DNA from: Bos javanicus
Lineage: Eukaryota; Chordata; Mammalia; Artiodactyla; Bovidae
Length of the DNA: 64,000 nucleotides
Assembly: GCF_032452875.1 (NCBI RefSeq)
Contig: NC_083897.1
Location: forward strand, 5,252,854 to 5,316,853
Direction: 5' to 3'
Positions 33,700 through 46,009 of this stretch are shown here, in pieces. The notes under the pieces are model-generated. The model was not told the DNA's origin and did not search any database. It saw only the letters and a program-made list of their open reading frames with translations. A program made the translations under genes and the position numbers. How positions within the stretch are numbered: position 1 is the stretch's first letter; every line of letters begins with the position of its first letter.

Positions 33700-34997
33700 T
33701 GTTGGGGGCCAGAGTGAGGTACTCCGCCCATGGCAAAGGTCATGAGGAAGGAGGCTCGACATACGCAAAGGCGGGATCGAGCCTCAGGAGTCCCCCTGGA
33801 AATCCTCGAGCGTCTGCCCCCATAACCAGAGCCTGCCTACTTTACTACTTTGTGCTCTTACCTACACCTCTGACTTTACGGGGGGCTGTCCCCCACCACC
33901 TCTTTCGGAGAAGGAGTTAACCTAGAGCTCCAGTCAATAAAAACTATTGGGTGTGACAAGAGTGTTTTAACCTACAAACTCCTCTGAAGGTTCTCTAGCC
34001 TGCCTGACAGGCTCGTCCGGCCACATGTGATTGCTCACAGCCTCCCAACTGTGAGAGGCACGAGATGCTTTAAACCCTCTAAAAACAGGTTCTTTAGAGA
34101 AGTTAGAAAACTATAAGTATAAGTATAGTGGGCTAATTAGAAATTGTGTTGGTGAAGGGTTTTTCATTTGTTGAGCCAATGTTTGTTGCTAAGTCTCCAT
34201 ATCCCCTGCCCTTACACACATTAATGAATATATAGAAGAAATAAGTATTAACCTTTGATATTAATCACGTTAGACCTTAGGCTAAGTAAATTCTTTCCTT
34301 AGCTAAAACCCACTACACCCTCACCCTGTAGGAATGTAACTTTACTTGGGTGGCGTCTGTTTTGAGAATAATCAGCCCTGGAGAAATAAGTGTCCTGATT
34401 GACTGACCGCTGTCACAAGGAGAGGGTCGTAAATTGTCAGCAGGCCCCCCTGGCCAGAAGATGATGTAACACCCCTAAGACCTCTGTATACATTTGTGTG
34501 AAGCACCTGACTTTAATAAAAGTCAGGACTGCTGTCCCCACGTGACTTTTGCATAACATCTCAGTGTATAAAAGTAGACCATGGAAAATAAAGAATTGGG
34601 ATCAGTTTCTCGAAATACTGGTCTCCCCATGTCGCTCTCTCTCCCACTCTGGCTGAGTCTCCATCTGGAGCGCGGAACCCACCATGCTTACTAATTATGC
34701 CTGGGCTTCTAAGATCCGACCGGGGAGGCCTCAGTGTCTCCTCTCCTTCGGGAGAACGGAAGGACGCCTGCGGCCTACGTAAGTGGTGCAAACTTCTTGT
34801 CTTGAAGTTTTATTGGTCTCCCGCGTAAACCAAGCTACTCAGCCTCTTTTCTCCACTGAATTTTCCTACTGAGCTATCCTTATTCTATTACTCTTTATAT
34901 CTTTAATTAATATCTAATTGAAGCTATTGTATCCTGATCTTCGCCTACGCCGTCTCTCCTTCGAATACCCTGGATCAGCTGGGGCTGGTCCCCGGCA
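33700..34997 (+). mobile_element. Solo LTR of an endogenous retrovirus
   Basis: A 1298-bp element begins tgttgggggcc and ends ccccggca (TG...CA). It is flanked by the 6-bp repeat gttgag at 33694-33699 and 34998-35003. Removing it restores continuous L1 sequence. A 6-bp target duplication suits class II (betaretrovirus-like) elements. Inside are tataaaag at 34567-34574 and an AATAAA at 34587-34592, with further AATAAA motifs near 33928 and 34514. No internal retroviral genes remain, so it is what LTR-LTR recombination leaves behind. Family name not assigned. Confidence 0.9.
34567..34592 (+). promoter_or_regulatory. LTR TATA box and poly-A signal
   Basis: TATAAAAG and AATAAA lie 20 bases apart near the 3' third of the solo LTR, the expected arrangement around the start of R. 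The LTR could act as a promoter pointing rightward; activity is not shown. Confidence 0.55.
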
Positions 34998-35003
34998 GTT
35001 GAG

Positions 35004-35130
35004 GTATGTTCCTTCTATTCCTGCTTTCTGGAGAGTTTTTATCATAAATGGATGTTGAATTTTGTCAAAGGCTTTCTCTGCATCTACTGAGATAATCATA
35101 TGGTTTTTATTTTTCAATTTGTTAATGTGT
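35004..35130 (-). pseudogene. L1 RT piece upstream of the LTR, inverted
   Basis: The minus strand encodes the segment KNKNHMIISVDAEKAFDKIQ and the following residues of the L1 reverse transcriptase. It is continuous with the 33013-33699 piece once the LTR is removed. It ends at the inversion junction near 35131. Confidence 0.88.
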
Positions 35131-36608
35131 CTGGTACTGGCACAAAGACAGTAATATAGATCAATGGAATAAAATAGAAAGCCCAGAGATAAATCCACGC
35201 ACATATGGACACCTTATCTTTGACAAAGGAGGCAAGAATATACAATGGATTAAAGACAATCTCTTTAACAAGTGGTGCTGGGAAATCTGGTCAACCACTT
35301 GTAAAAGAATGAAACTAGACCACTTTCTCACACCATACACAAAAATAAATTCAAAATGGATTAAAGATCTAAACGTAAGACCAGAAACTATAAAACTCCT
35401 AGAGGAGAACATAGGCAAAACACTCTCTGACATACATCACAGCAGGATCCTCTATGACCCACCTTCCAGAATATTGGAAATAAAAGCAAAAATAAACAAA
35501 TGGGACCTAATTAACCTTAAAAGCTTCTGCACATCAAAGGAAACTATTAGCAAGGTGAAAAGACAGCCTTCAGAATGGGAGAAAATAATAGCAAATGAAG
35601 CAACTGACAAACAACTAATCTCAAAAATATACAAGCAACTCCTACAGCTCAAGTCCAGAAAAATAAATGACCCAATCAAAAAATGGGCCAAAGAACTAAA
35701 TAGACATTTCTCCAAAGAAGACATACAGATGGCTAACAAACACATGAAAAGATGCTCAACATCACTCATTATCAGAGAAATGCAAATCAAAACCACTATG
35801 AGGTACCATTTCACACCAGTCAGAATGGCTGCGATCCAAAAGTCTACAAATAATAAATGCTGGAGAGGGTGTGGAGAAAAGGGAACCCTCTTACACTGTT
35901 GGTGGGAATGCAAACTAGTACAGCCACTATGGAGAACAGTGTGGAGATTCCTTAAAAAACTGGAAATAGAACTGCCTTATGACCCAGCAATCCCACTGCT
36001 GGGCATACACACTGAGGAAACCAGAAGGAAAGAGACATGTGTACCCCAATGTTCATCGCAGCACTGTTTATAATAGCCAGGACATGGAAGCAACCTAGAT
36101 GTCCATCAGCAGATGAATGGATAAGAAAGCAGTGGTACATATACACAATGGAGTATTACTCAGCCATTAAAAAGAATACATTTGAATCAGTTCTAATGAG
36201 ATGGATGAAACTGGAGCCTATTATACAGAGTGAAGTAAGCCAGAAGGAAAAACATAAATACAGTATACTAACGCATATATATGGAATTTAGAAAGATGGT
36301 AACAATAACCTGGTGTACGAGACAGCAAAAGAGACACTGATGTATAGAACAGTCTTATGGACTCTGTGGGAGAGGGAGAGGGTGGGAGGATTTGGGAGAG
36401 TGACATTGAAACATGTAGAATATCATGTATGAAACGAGTTGCCAGTCCAGGTTCGATGCACGATACTGGATGCTTGGGGCTGGTGCACTGGGACGACCCA
36501 GAGGGATGCTGTGGGGAGGGAGGAGGGAGGAGGGTTCAGGATGGGGAACACATGTATGCCTGTGGCGGATTCATTTTGATATTTAGCAAAACTAATACAA
36601 TTATGTAA
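35131..36608 (+). pseudogene. L1 ORF2 C-terminus and 3' UTR
   Basis: The plus strand stays open from about 35309 to 36073 and encodes the ORF2 C-terminal region. This includes SKWIKDLNVRPETIKLLEEN and the cysteine motif CWRGCGEKGTLLHCWWEC, then a 3' UTR to the A-rich tail near 36609. The long open frame shows the insertion is fairly young. The protein's 5' half is absent or inverted. Confidence 0.9.
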
Positions 36609-36682
36609 AGTTTAAAAATAAAATAAAATTAAAAAAAATAAAAAAATCATTAAACAGACACACACACAAAAATGTTTTTGAT

Positions 36683-36915
36683 GCATAAATTATATGTTGA
36701 TTCTATTTTTGTTTGTTTCAATACATTGTTTTTATTTCCCTTTGATTTCTTTGACCCATTAAGTGTTGAGGAGTGCACTATTTAGTTTCCATGTATTTGT
36801 GAATTTTCCATTTTCTCCGTATTTTTGATTCCTAGTTTTATAACATTTCAATGCAAAAAGATATTTTTTAAAATTTCAGTTTTCTTAAATTTGATGAGAC
36901 TTGTTTTGTCTATTT
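36683..36915 (-). mobile_element. Old L1 LINE, antisense, continuation
   Basis: Resumes the old antisense L1 after the young insertion and matches unit 1 at about 2150-2390. Confidence 0.75.
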
Positions 36916-37837
36916 GGGATAACTATTACCATTTAACAGTTGTTGTCTTAACTTGCCTAGGTCTTGACTGTCTACGTATGGCTTTCCCATATTGTTTTGA
37001 ATCCTCTCCCTTGCCTATGAGATTTCTGCTTTCAGGAAAGGGCTGTGGTGCTGGGTACATTGTTGCAATTTACTTATAAAGTGGTTATCCTGGGACAATG
37101 TGCTTTAGAAGAGAGGATGCAAAAATGTTGTCTTGGAGTTATTAACAGGTTATTTTCCTTGACAAAGGAAAAAAAGGTGTCTCTAATGTAAAAGTCCCGA
37201 TGATTTAGTCCAAAGATTGTGGACTGCGTGCTTCGTTAAATGTCTCAGTTTTTCATTGCTACTCCATGCTTTGTAAAGACTAGTTTCCCAATCAGTTCAC
37301 TACCCCTTAAATCACCTTCCCTGTGTCCCTGGGGGACCCTAATGCCTGTGAATTGGGTAATAGTATACTTCTGGTACTAATTGTAAGTGATAGAACACTT
37401 ATATGGAACACTCTTTACACATGCCCCATGTCAATCTGTTCCAGGCCTGGCAACAGTAAGCACCTCCCTATGAGACAGAACATTTCTTGGGGATTACTGT
37501 ACTCCTCTGGTTAGTCCATTAGTGTTTGGGGTCTTGCCCCAATTTCACTGTGACCCTGTCTTTGATTGCCCAGAAATGTATTGCACGTCCTACATATCCT
37601 ATTGTTGAAGGTCTTAAGACCTTGCTGAAATTAAAAATTCTACAGATGCCAAAAGCCATACTTCCAATCAGGCAGACAACAAGCTTACCACAGTGAAGAA
37701 AGTCTGGGGCCAGTGGAGAGCTGTCTTCCCCTCTCATTCCAGCATTGAGGTGGAGAACGCCATGTACCCAAAGTTTTAGTGCCTTCCACTCAGGAGCTTC
37801 TGCTTCAAAGGTTTTAGCCCAAAGCAAGGCTATATGC
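36916..37837. other. Unique noncoding stretch, unit 2
   Basis: Counterpart of 2391-3304 with scattered substitutions. No gene seen. Confidence 0.55.
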
Positions 37838-38041
37838 CCTCACCCCCACCCTGTGGCATAGTGGTAAAGACTGCCTTCCAGTGCAGGATTTGCAAGAGAT
37901 GCAGGTTCAATTCCTGGGTCCAGAATGTCCTCTGGAGCAGGAAATGGCAACCCACTCCAGTATTCTTGCCTGGGAATTCCCCTGGACAGAGGAGGCTGGC
38001 GGGCTACAGCCCATGGGCTTGCAAAGAGTCTGACATGACTG

Positions 38042-38043
<2 letters not shown>
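37838..38043 (+). mobile_element. Bov-tA SINE, unit 2
   Basis: Counterpart of 3305-3512, with a few bases missing in the tRNA-like head (gtggtaaagactgccttcca). Confidence 0.88.

Positions 38044-38088
<45 letters not shown>
38044..38088. repeat. (CA)n microsatellite, about 22.5 repeats
   Basis: Perfect CA run in the SINE tail, almost twice the length of the unit 1 copy. Confidence 0.97.
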
Positions 38089-38090
<2 letters not shown>

Positions 38091-38940
38091 TCTTAACCCC
38101 ATTCATCAAAAGTTACTAGGCTGGACAGCCCCCACATCCCTTGTGAACCAGTCACCCTCAACCACAGAGAAGAGAGAAGTTCAAAATGGGGAGTGGAAAA
38201 GGAGAGGAGTCAGGATGAGAGGGATGGTTAGCTATGAGGGATGGGGACAAGTAGCCCAGCAAGTTTTGACTCCTTCCTTCCTATCTTGCCTCACAGTCTA
38301 CAACTTGTAGCATTTCCTGCATTAAGAACTTCAGGCAAAGGAATAAAGATGTAGAATCATTTGCCCTAAGAGTCAGTTGGTTAATAGGCTGGTTCTCCAA
38401 GGCACCTACCACCCTATTTTCACTTAGGTTTACTGGAAGTTGGTTAAAATTTCCTCTCTAAGTCCTTCCCCTTTATTCCATCCCAGACACACATCAAATA
38501 CTGTGAGCTCCCTTTGGATTCCTGTGCAGTGCCTACCTCATTTTCTTGGGAAGCCCAGAAGAGTGTTAGTATATCTTTCACTGTTTCTGCCTCTGATACC
38601 TTGGGGCTACTTTGCTTAAACAGAAATGCAGGACTAGATGTAACTGTGCTTTTTCACTTCTGAGTGTAATGGTTGAGGAAAACCAATGGGTCCTTGGTTT
38701 TCCAGATGATGGTATAACATGGTACTGAATGGTTGTTGCTGAACGAAAAGACACCAGGATTCTTGACCTCTGGAGAAGAAGAATTCTATCCAGGGCCAGA
38801 AACGAGGCTTGATCGCTCAGAGCTTTTGTGTAACAAAATTTTATTAAGTATAAAGGAAATAGAGAAAGCTTCTGACATAGACATCAGAAGGGGGCCGAAA
38901 GAGTACCCCTGCTAGTCTTCAGCTGGATGTTATATAGTCA
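38089..38940. other. Unique noncoding stretch, unit 2
   Basis: Counterpart of 3538-4390. No gene seen. Confidence 0.5.
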
Positions 38941-39056
38941 CTGCTGTTAAGTCACTTCAGTTGTGTCTGACTCTGTGCGATCCCATGGACTGCAGCCTAC
39001 CAGGCTCCTCCATCCATGGGATTTTCCAGGCAAGAACACTGGAGTGGGTGGCCATT
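38941..39056 (-). mobile_element. Bov-A SINE monomer, antisense, unit 2
   Basis: Counterpart of 4391-4506. Confidence 0.85.
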
Positions 39057-40317
39057 AGCAGTCTGTTAATCAAAGAAAGGAATGTCTTAAAACTCAGAAT
39101 GGCACCAGGCCCCTCATTCATAAGATGCATTTTGGGATAATCTTGGCACCAGATGATTCATCCCAGGCCATGAAACGATTGACTTGAATCTTGCAGAAGG
39201 GCAGATTACCCTACAAATAGTTTTGTTTACATACATTAGGTGAACAACATCTGAGTGTAACATACTCATTTGTCAAGTAGGTTCTGAGCCATTAGGCGGA
39301 ACCGACTTGAAGACAGAGTTTGGGGTAAATGCATAGTACATTAACATAGCTTAAGACAAACATTTCCATAAGAAAAATGCATTGGTTAACTCAAGGTTTT
39401 AGAATAGTTAACTTCAGGTGAAACCAGGTGTCATTATGGCAACACAGTATTTTTAGAGAAAACTCCTTTTAAATTTTTATAGGGAAGGAAAAAAATATCT
39501 CTAGTTTGTTTCCTCCTACTGTTTGAGAGAGAGAAATATGTCTGACAATTACAGCCTGTTTCCTCTGTTTGGAGACCTCTGGTCTTCCTGCCTGTTACCC
39601 TGTCAATACCACACAATCACGTGCTGGATTTTTGTACTTTCTCTATAAAACATCTGTATCTTTACCTTTTTGATAATGCTAGGTTCTTGACTAACTGAAT
39701 TTTAGTTCCTTCGTATTTTCTTCATGAAATTTCATTTAGGTGGATGCCCTTTACCCAGGTAATTCTGGTAGATTAGCTGTTATACCTTCTCTCTTCTCAG
39801 AGTGAACTTCTATTAGGTCATTCTTATTCTGAGAACTCAGCATTATTAATTTTTCTCACAGTGAACACCTCTGTTTTTAAACACAGTTTATTTTTTCATG
39901 CCCAGAGACACATTCTTCAAAGCATTCCGCTTGTTTGTAACTTGTTTGATCTTTGCATATGAAAACACATACAACAGAACCTGTTCTGTAGTCTGTCATG
40001 AGGAGGGCAATCAAATAGGATATTGACAATTCAGACCTGAAGGTTTTCAGAGAAATGAAATGTTCTTAAGAGGTGGTGCAGGGCATAAAGGGCCTCCACT
40101 TAGGTGTGCCTGAGCAAGCTGATGGCTTCCAGGTGGGTATTTGCATGGGGAAGAGGTGGTATTGAAGTTTTGTATACAAACACCTAGGAAGCAAAGAGAG
40201 TGAGCAGTGGAGGGTAGTGCAGTAGAGGGGCAAGATGGTTCGTATTTCTACTCCAATCTGGACTAGGGACTAGATCCAAGTACTATAGCAAGATGGGCTA
40301 TTAGATTGAGACATTTT
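39057..40317. other. Unique noncoding stretch, unit 2
   Basis: Counterpart of 4507-5974 without the L1 fragment: the single empty target gcaacacagtattttt is near 39440. It includes about 46 bases at 39541-39590 that unit 1 lacks. No gene seen. Confidence 0.55.
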
Positions 40318-43300
40318 TGGAATTACAGGCCAGTATCACTGATGAACATAGATGCAAAAATTCTCAAAAAATTCTACCAAACAGAATTCAATAACACATT
40401 AACCAGGTCATACACCATGATCAAGTTGAGTTTATTCCAGGGATGCAAGAATTCTTCAATATATGCATACCAATGTGATACAGCCTATTAACAAATTGAA
40501 AGATAAAAACCATGTAATAGATGCAGAAAAAGCGTTTGATAAAATTCAGGTCCCATTTGTGATTAACACTCGAAAAAATGGGCATAGAAGGAAGCTACCT
40601 CAACATAGAAAAGTCCATATATGACAAGCCCACAGTAAACATTCTCAATGGGGAAAAACTGAAAGCATTCCCTCTCTGATCATGAACAAGACAAGGGTGC
40701 TCACTCTCCTATCATGCAACATAGTTTTGAAGTCCTAGTTATGGCAATCTGAGAAGAAAATGAAATAAAAGTAATCTGGATGGGAAAAGAAGAAGTAAAG
40801 CCTCACTGATTGCAGATGACATGATACTCTACACAGAGAACCCTAAAGATAGTATCAGAAAATTACTAGAGCTAATCAATGAATTTAGCAAAATAACGGG
40901 ATACAAAATCAATATACAGAAATCACTTACATTCCTATATACTAACAATGAGAAATCAGAAAGAGAAATTAAGGAAACAATCCCATTCACCATCGGATCA
41001 AAAAGCATAAAATATCTAGGAATAAACCTACATAAGGAGACAAAAGAACTGTATAACTGTATAAACAGAAAGATATTGATGAAAGAAAGCAAAGATGATG
41101 TGAACAGATGGAGAGATATTCCATGTTCCTGGGTTGGAGGAATCAATATTGTGAAAATGACAATGTTACCAAATGCAATCTACAGATTGAATGCAATCCC
41201 TATGAAAATACCAATGGCTTTCCCCCACAGAACTAGAATTTTTTTCACAATTCATATGAAGAAACAAAAGACCCCAAATAGCCAAAGGAGTCTTGAGAAA
41301 GAAGCATGGAGCTGGAGGAATCAGCCTTCCTGACTTCAGATTATACAACAAAGCTACAGTCATCAAAACAGTATGGTACTGGCGCAAACACATAGATACA
41401 GACAAATGGAGCAAAATAGAGAGCCCAGAAATAACCCCCACACTTATTGGGACCTTGTTTTTGAAAAAGGAGGCAAGAATATACAATGGAGCAAAGATAG
41501 CCTCTTCAATAAGTGGTGCTGGGAAAACTGGATAGTTACATGTAAAAGAATGAAATTAGAGCATTTCCTAACACCATACACAAAGGTAAACTCAAAATAT
41601 ATTAAAGACCTAAATGTAAGACCTGAAAATATTAAATTCTTAGAGGAAAACATAGAACACTTGATGACAGAAATCAAAGCAAGATCGTACAGTAATGGAA
41701 ATAAAAACAAAGGTAACAACTGGAACCTAGTTAAAGTTAAAAGTCTTTGCAGAGCAAAGGAAACTATAACTAAGGTGAAAAGTCAACCCTCAGAATGGGA
41801 GACAATAATAGCAAATGAAACAACTGACAAAGGATTAATTTCCAAATATACAAATAGCTCATACAATACCAGAAAAACAAATAATCCAATTAAAAAGTGG
41901 GAAAAAGACCTAAACAGGTATTTCTCCAAAGAAGACATATAGATGGCTAACAAACACATGAAAAGATGCTCAACATCACTCATTATTTGGCTCACTCACT
42001 GAGTCGTGTTCGATTCTTTGTGACTCCATGGACTGCAGCATGCCAGGCTTCCCTGTCCAGCACCAATTCCAGGACTTGCTCAAACTCACGCTCATCAAGT
42101 TGTTGATGCCATCCAACCATCTCATCCTCTGTTGTCCCCTTCTCCTCAGCATCTTTTCTAAGGAGTCAGTTCTTTGCATCAGGTAGCCAAAGTATTGGAG
42201 CTTCAGCTTCAGCCTCAGCCCTTCCGATGAGTATTCAGGACTTGCTTCCTTTGGGATTGATTGGTTGGATCTCCTTGCAGTGCAAGGGCTCTCAATGAGA
42301 GTTCTCCAGCACCACAGTTCACAAGCATCAATTCCTCAGTGCTCAGCTTCTTTACGGGCCAACTCTCACATCCATATATGACTACTCGAAAAACCATGGC
42401 TTGGACTATAGGGACCTTTGTCAGCAAAGTAATGTCTCTGCTTTTTAATATGCTGTTTAGGTTTGTCATAGCTTTTCTTCCAAGGAGCAAGCGTCTTTTA
42501 ATGTCATGTCTGCAGTCACCATCTGCAGTGATTTTGGAGCCCCCCAAAATAAAGTCTCTCACTGTTTCCATTCTTTCCCTATCTATTTGCCGTGAAGTGA
42601 TGGGACTTGATGCCATGATCTTAGTTTTTTAAATGTTGAGTTATAGGCCAGCTTTTTTACTCTCTTTTTTCATTTTCATCAAGAGGCTCTTTATTAGACA
42701 AATGAAAATCAAAAGTATAATGAGAACTTGCCTCACACCAGTCAGAATGCCCATCATTAAAAGTCTACAAACAATAAATGCTGGAGAGGGTGTGGAGAAA
42801 AGGAAACCCTCTTGCACTGTTGGTGGGACTGTAAATTGATACAGCCACTATGGAAGATGGTATGGAGATTCCTTAAAAAACCTAGCAATAAAACCACCAT
42901 ACAACCCAGCAATGCCACTCCTAGGCATATACCCTGAGGAAATAAAAGTTGAAAAAGACACACATACCCCAGTGTTCATTGTAGTACTGTTTACAATAGC
43001 TAGAACATGGAAGCAACATAGATGTCCATCAAAAGATGAAGAAATAAAGGAGCTGTGGTACATATGTAAAATGGAATACTACTCAGCCATAAAAGGGAAT
43101 GCATTTAAGTCAGTTCTAAAGAGGTAGATGAACCTAGAGCCTATTATACACAGTGTAGTAAGTCAGAAGGAGACAGATAAATATTGTATAGTAAAATATA
43201 TATATATATACATGGAAACTAGAAAGATGGTACCAATGAATTTATTTGCAGGGCAGCAATGGAGAGACAGACATAGAGAAGAGACTTATGGACATGGGAG

Positions 43301-43575
43301 GGTGGGAGGAGAGGGTGCGATGTATGGAGAGAGTAACATGGAAACTTAATTACCATAAGTAAAATAGATAGCCACTGGCAATTTGCTATATAACTTTGGG
43401 AACTCAAACAGGGGCTCTGTATCAACCTAGACGGGTGGGATGGGGAGGCAGATGGGAGGGAGTTTCAAGACGGAGAGGACAAATATATACCTATGGCTGG
43501 TTCATGTTGATGTCTGACAGAAAACAACAAAATTCTGTAAAGCATTTATACTTCAACTAAAAAATAAGTACCTGT
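40318..43575 (+). mobile_element. L1 ORF2 relic with nested BovB, unit 2
   Basis: Counterpart of 5975-9225. Here one reading frame stays open longer (40821-41333) and shows ADDMILYTENPKDS, so the catalytic DD is kept, whereas unit 1 reads VDMILY (gttgacatg against gatgacatg). Still broken before and after. Confidence 0.88.
41988..42690 (-). mobile_element. BovB (RTE) LINE fragment nested in L1, unit 2
   Basis: Counterpart of 7647-8349. The same junctions within L1 show the nesting predates the duplication. An extra stop splits the minus-strand frame near 42632. Confidence 0.92.
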
Positions 43576-45443
43576 TAAAAAACATTTTCAGAAGCATGAT
43601 GCCCAGTATGCTCAGGAATAGGTGTAACATGGAGTAAAAAGGGAAAGGGGTGATAGAGCAGATATTTAATCTGGCCTGCCTGAAACATTTGTCCTATTTG
43701 CAAGGTTCAGAAAAAGAGTTCAGTTGGGGATCCACATGTCTAAAAATATTTGAAATGTTCAAATCAAATGATAAACCATTAAATAAGTTGTATCTCCTTC
43801 AATGACAAATGTACTTTCCTAATGAGCTGAAAGGCCAGGTTGGGATTTAGTATTCTCAGACTCCTCTAAGTTCTGCCCTGATGGTGTGGGAAGAGCTGCC
43901 CTCCTTCCCTTCCCCCACCCATGCCCTGGCTCCTAGGCCAGGCCGCATTCCCTTCTTGGCCTACAACCCCTCCTTGGGCCTGGGAGCACCCACCCCAGCA
44001 GTGAGTGCAGTCAGCCCTCCCCAGGACAGGTCTAAGAGGAGCACATGGGCCCTGGAAACAGGCTAGGGACTGTTCAGGACTGCCAGGTACCTGGAGCATG
44101 GGCTAGCAGGGACAAAGCCCTTGTTCCCATGGGCTGGGCTCCTGGCCCTGGCGGGAGGGGTGTGGCTGGAAGAGGATCAAAGTGGCCCTCTAAAGCTTAG
44201 AGCTCAAGACAGAGATACCTCTGCCTGGGCCTGGAAGCAATACTGTTTTAACAACTAGCACCACAGAAATACTAACAAATCAGAACCAGGTTGAAGGGCC
44301 TCAAATTGTACTAGTTGACCTGCTGTTTTAGTTGAAATAATGGAGACAGGGAGTGCTTTGTCTTCTGTCACACCATGTGGTTCTAGCCATAAGAAATAAT
44401 ATAATACATTTTAAAATGTCAACACTTGTGACCAAAAAAAAAAAGTTGTGTGGATCCTAAGTTTACTTCACTTTAATTGACATTAAATACCTACGAAGAG
44501 GAAAATTCATTGCCTAGGGCTTTGGGAAAGAAAGAAAGATAGAAAGATAAAACCCTTAAGGTCCCAGCCATTTAAAGGTTCAGTGCAGGGGTTGGTTTTG
44601 ATGGAATAGGTGGATGTAGTGTGTGTATTTGCATGTGCACACAGTTAGAATAGAAGCCATGCCACCACAGAACATGTGTTATCAGTTATCTACAAGAAGG
44701 TCAGGAGCCGAGCCCGTGGGAACAAAGTTTGTTCCAGCTAGACCATGTTTCAGATACCTAGGAAGCCTGAAGTAAATGCAGAAATGAGCCCATCGAGTCT
44801 CAAACCCCCAGGCCCTTCCCCTTCTCTGATCCTCCACTCTGGTCATCTACAACTTTATCTTTTTATTACCTTAAACAGAGTTCAAAGATTAAGGCCACTT
44901 TCTCCCTTTTCTCTTTTTTACTTATTGTGACATATTTCCGATCTGCACAAAATTATAAAGAACTAGTATAAACACTATTTAACCACCACTCAGTTTAAGA
45001 AATGTAAATTAGAGATACAGTTGAAGCCCACTATGTATCCCTCCCCAATAGGATCGCTGTCTTTCTCTTTCCCCAAGAGGTAACCACCATCCTAAATGTG
45101 GTTTATCTTTCCATTGCATGCCTTTCTATATGCTTGCATATGCATACATCCTCACAGGCAACTTTGTATGTATCTACTATCCATTCCTGCTGAGTGAAGC
45201 TTCTCTTAGACTTCATATACCCGGTATCATGTCTGTGACTTTCTGGAACCAGCTGTCCCTGGATATTTTTCTGGTGCCATCCCCTATCCAAAGCCTCTGT
45301 CTGTCTCAGCCCCTGTGAATCCTAATTTCCTCGCCAGTCCAGCCCCTACCGTCCTGTTCAATTTACCTCCAGCAGCCCCAAGGCAGTGAACGAAGACTGG
45401 TCACCATAGGTGGGTCTCAACTTCTCCCCCTGTGGCTGTCAAC
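43576..45443. other. Unique noncoding stretch, unit 2
   Basis: Counterpart of 9226-11105, with a shorter poly-A run near 44437. No gene seen. Confidence 0.5.
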
Positions 45444-45609
45444 CAGCGCTTCTCAAACCTTGGCTGCATCAGAATCCCCTGGAGGGCTTCTTAAAACAGA
45501 CTACTGAGCCCCACTCCCAGTTTCTGATTCACAGGTCTTGAGTGGAGCCTAAGAGTTCGTGGGTGATGCTAATAATGCTATTTTAAGGACCAAACTTTGA
45601 GAACCAGTG
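45444..45609 (+). mobile_element. MER5-like hAT DNA transposon, unit 2
   Basis: Counterpart of 11106-11273 with a 2-bp deletion and three substitutions near its right end. These are the last differences before the near-identical gene block. Confidence 0.85.
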
Positions 45610-45780
45610 GTCCAAATCAGCGTCTGGGCTCAGGCTCAGCAGCACCATCTGGCCTCCAGGCAAGCTGGGCCATCCCTCAGGTTTCCTTGAAAAGCACCCA
45701 GCAGTACTATGAAATATACATATAACACAAGTCCTGTGTACTTTTAAATGTTCTAGTAGCCACATCTAAAAAGTAAAAAG

Positions 45781-46009
45781 AGGGCATCCCTGGTGGTCTA
45801 GTGGTTAAGAATCCACCTTGCAGTGCAGGGGACACAGGTTCAATCCCTGGTACAGGAAGATCCCACATGCTGAGGGGCAACTAAGCCCATGTGCCCAGCT
45901 CTGAAGCCCGTTTGCCCTAGAGCTCATGCTCCACAAGAGAAGCCACCTCAGTGAGAACCTGTGCACCGTAAGAGGAGAAAGCCCACGTGTAGCAATAAAT
46001 AAATTTTTG
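45781..46009 (+). mobile_element. CHR-like tRNA SINE, unit 2
   Basis: Counterpart of 11445-11673, with the same aaaaagtaaaaag target-site duplication. Confidence 0.92.

Larger units (their letters stand above)
32929..36668 (+). mobile_element. Twin-primed (5'-inverted) young L1, specific to unit 2
   Basis: A 14-bp direct repeat aaaatgtttttgat at 32915-32928 and 36669-36682 brackets the block, and the unit 1 site (near 2140) carries it once. The left part, 32929-33699 plus 35004-35130, is L1 in antisense. The right part, 35131 onward, is L1 in sense and ends in an A-rich tail. The sense part starts (ctggtactggcacaaagaca) almost exactly where the left end of the antisense part stops in the L1 consensus order (complement of ctacaaagccacagttatca). 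That is the hallmark of a twin-priming inversion. A solo LTR later inserted in the inverted half. Confidence 0.93.

Noticed and set aside
33700..34997. Possible intact provirus
   Set aside because: Only one LTR is present, directly flanked by the 6-bp duplication. There is no internal region, primer site or retroviral gene.
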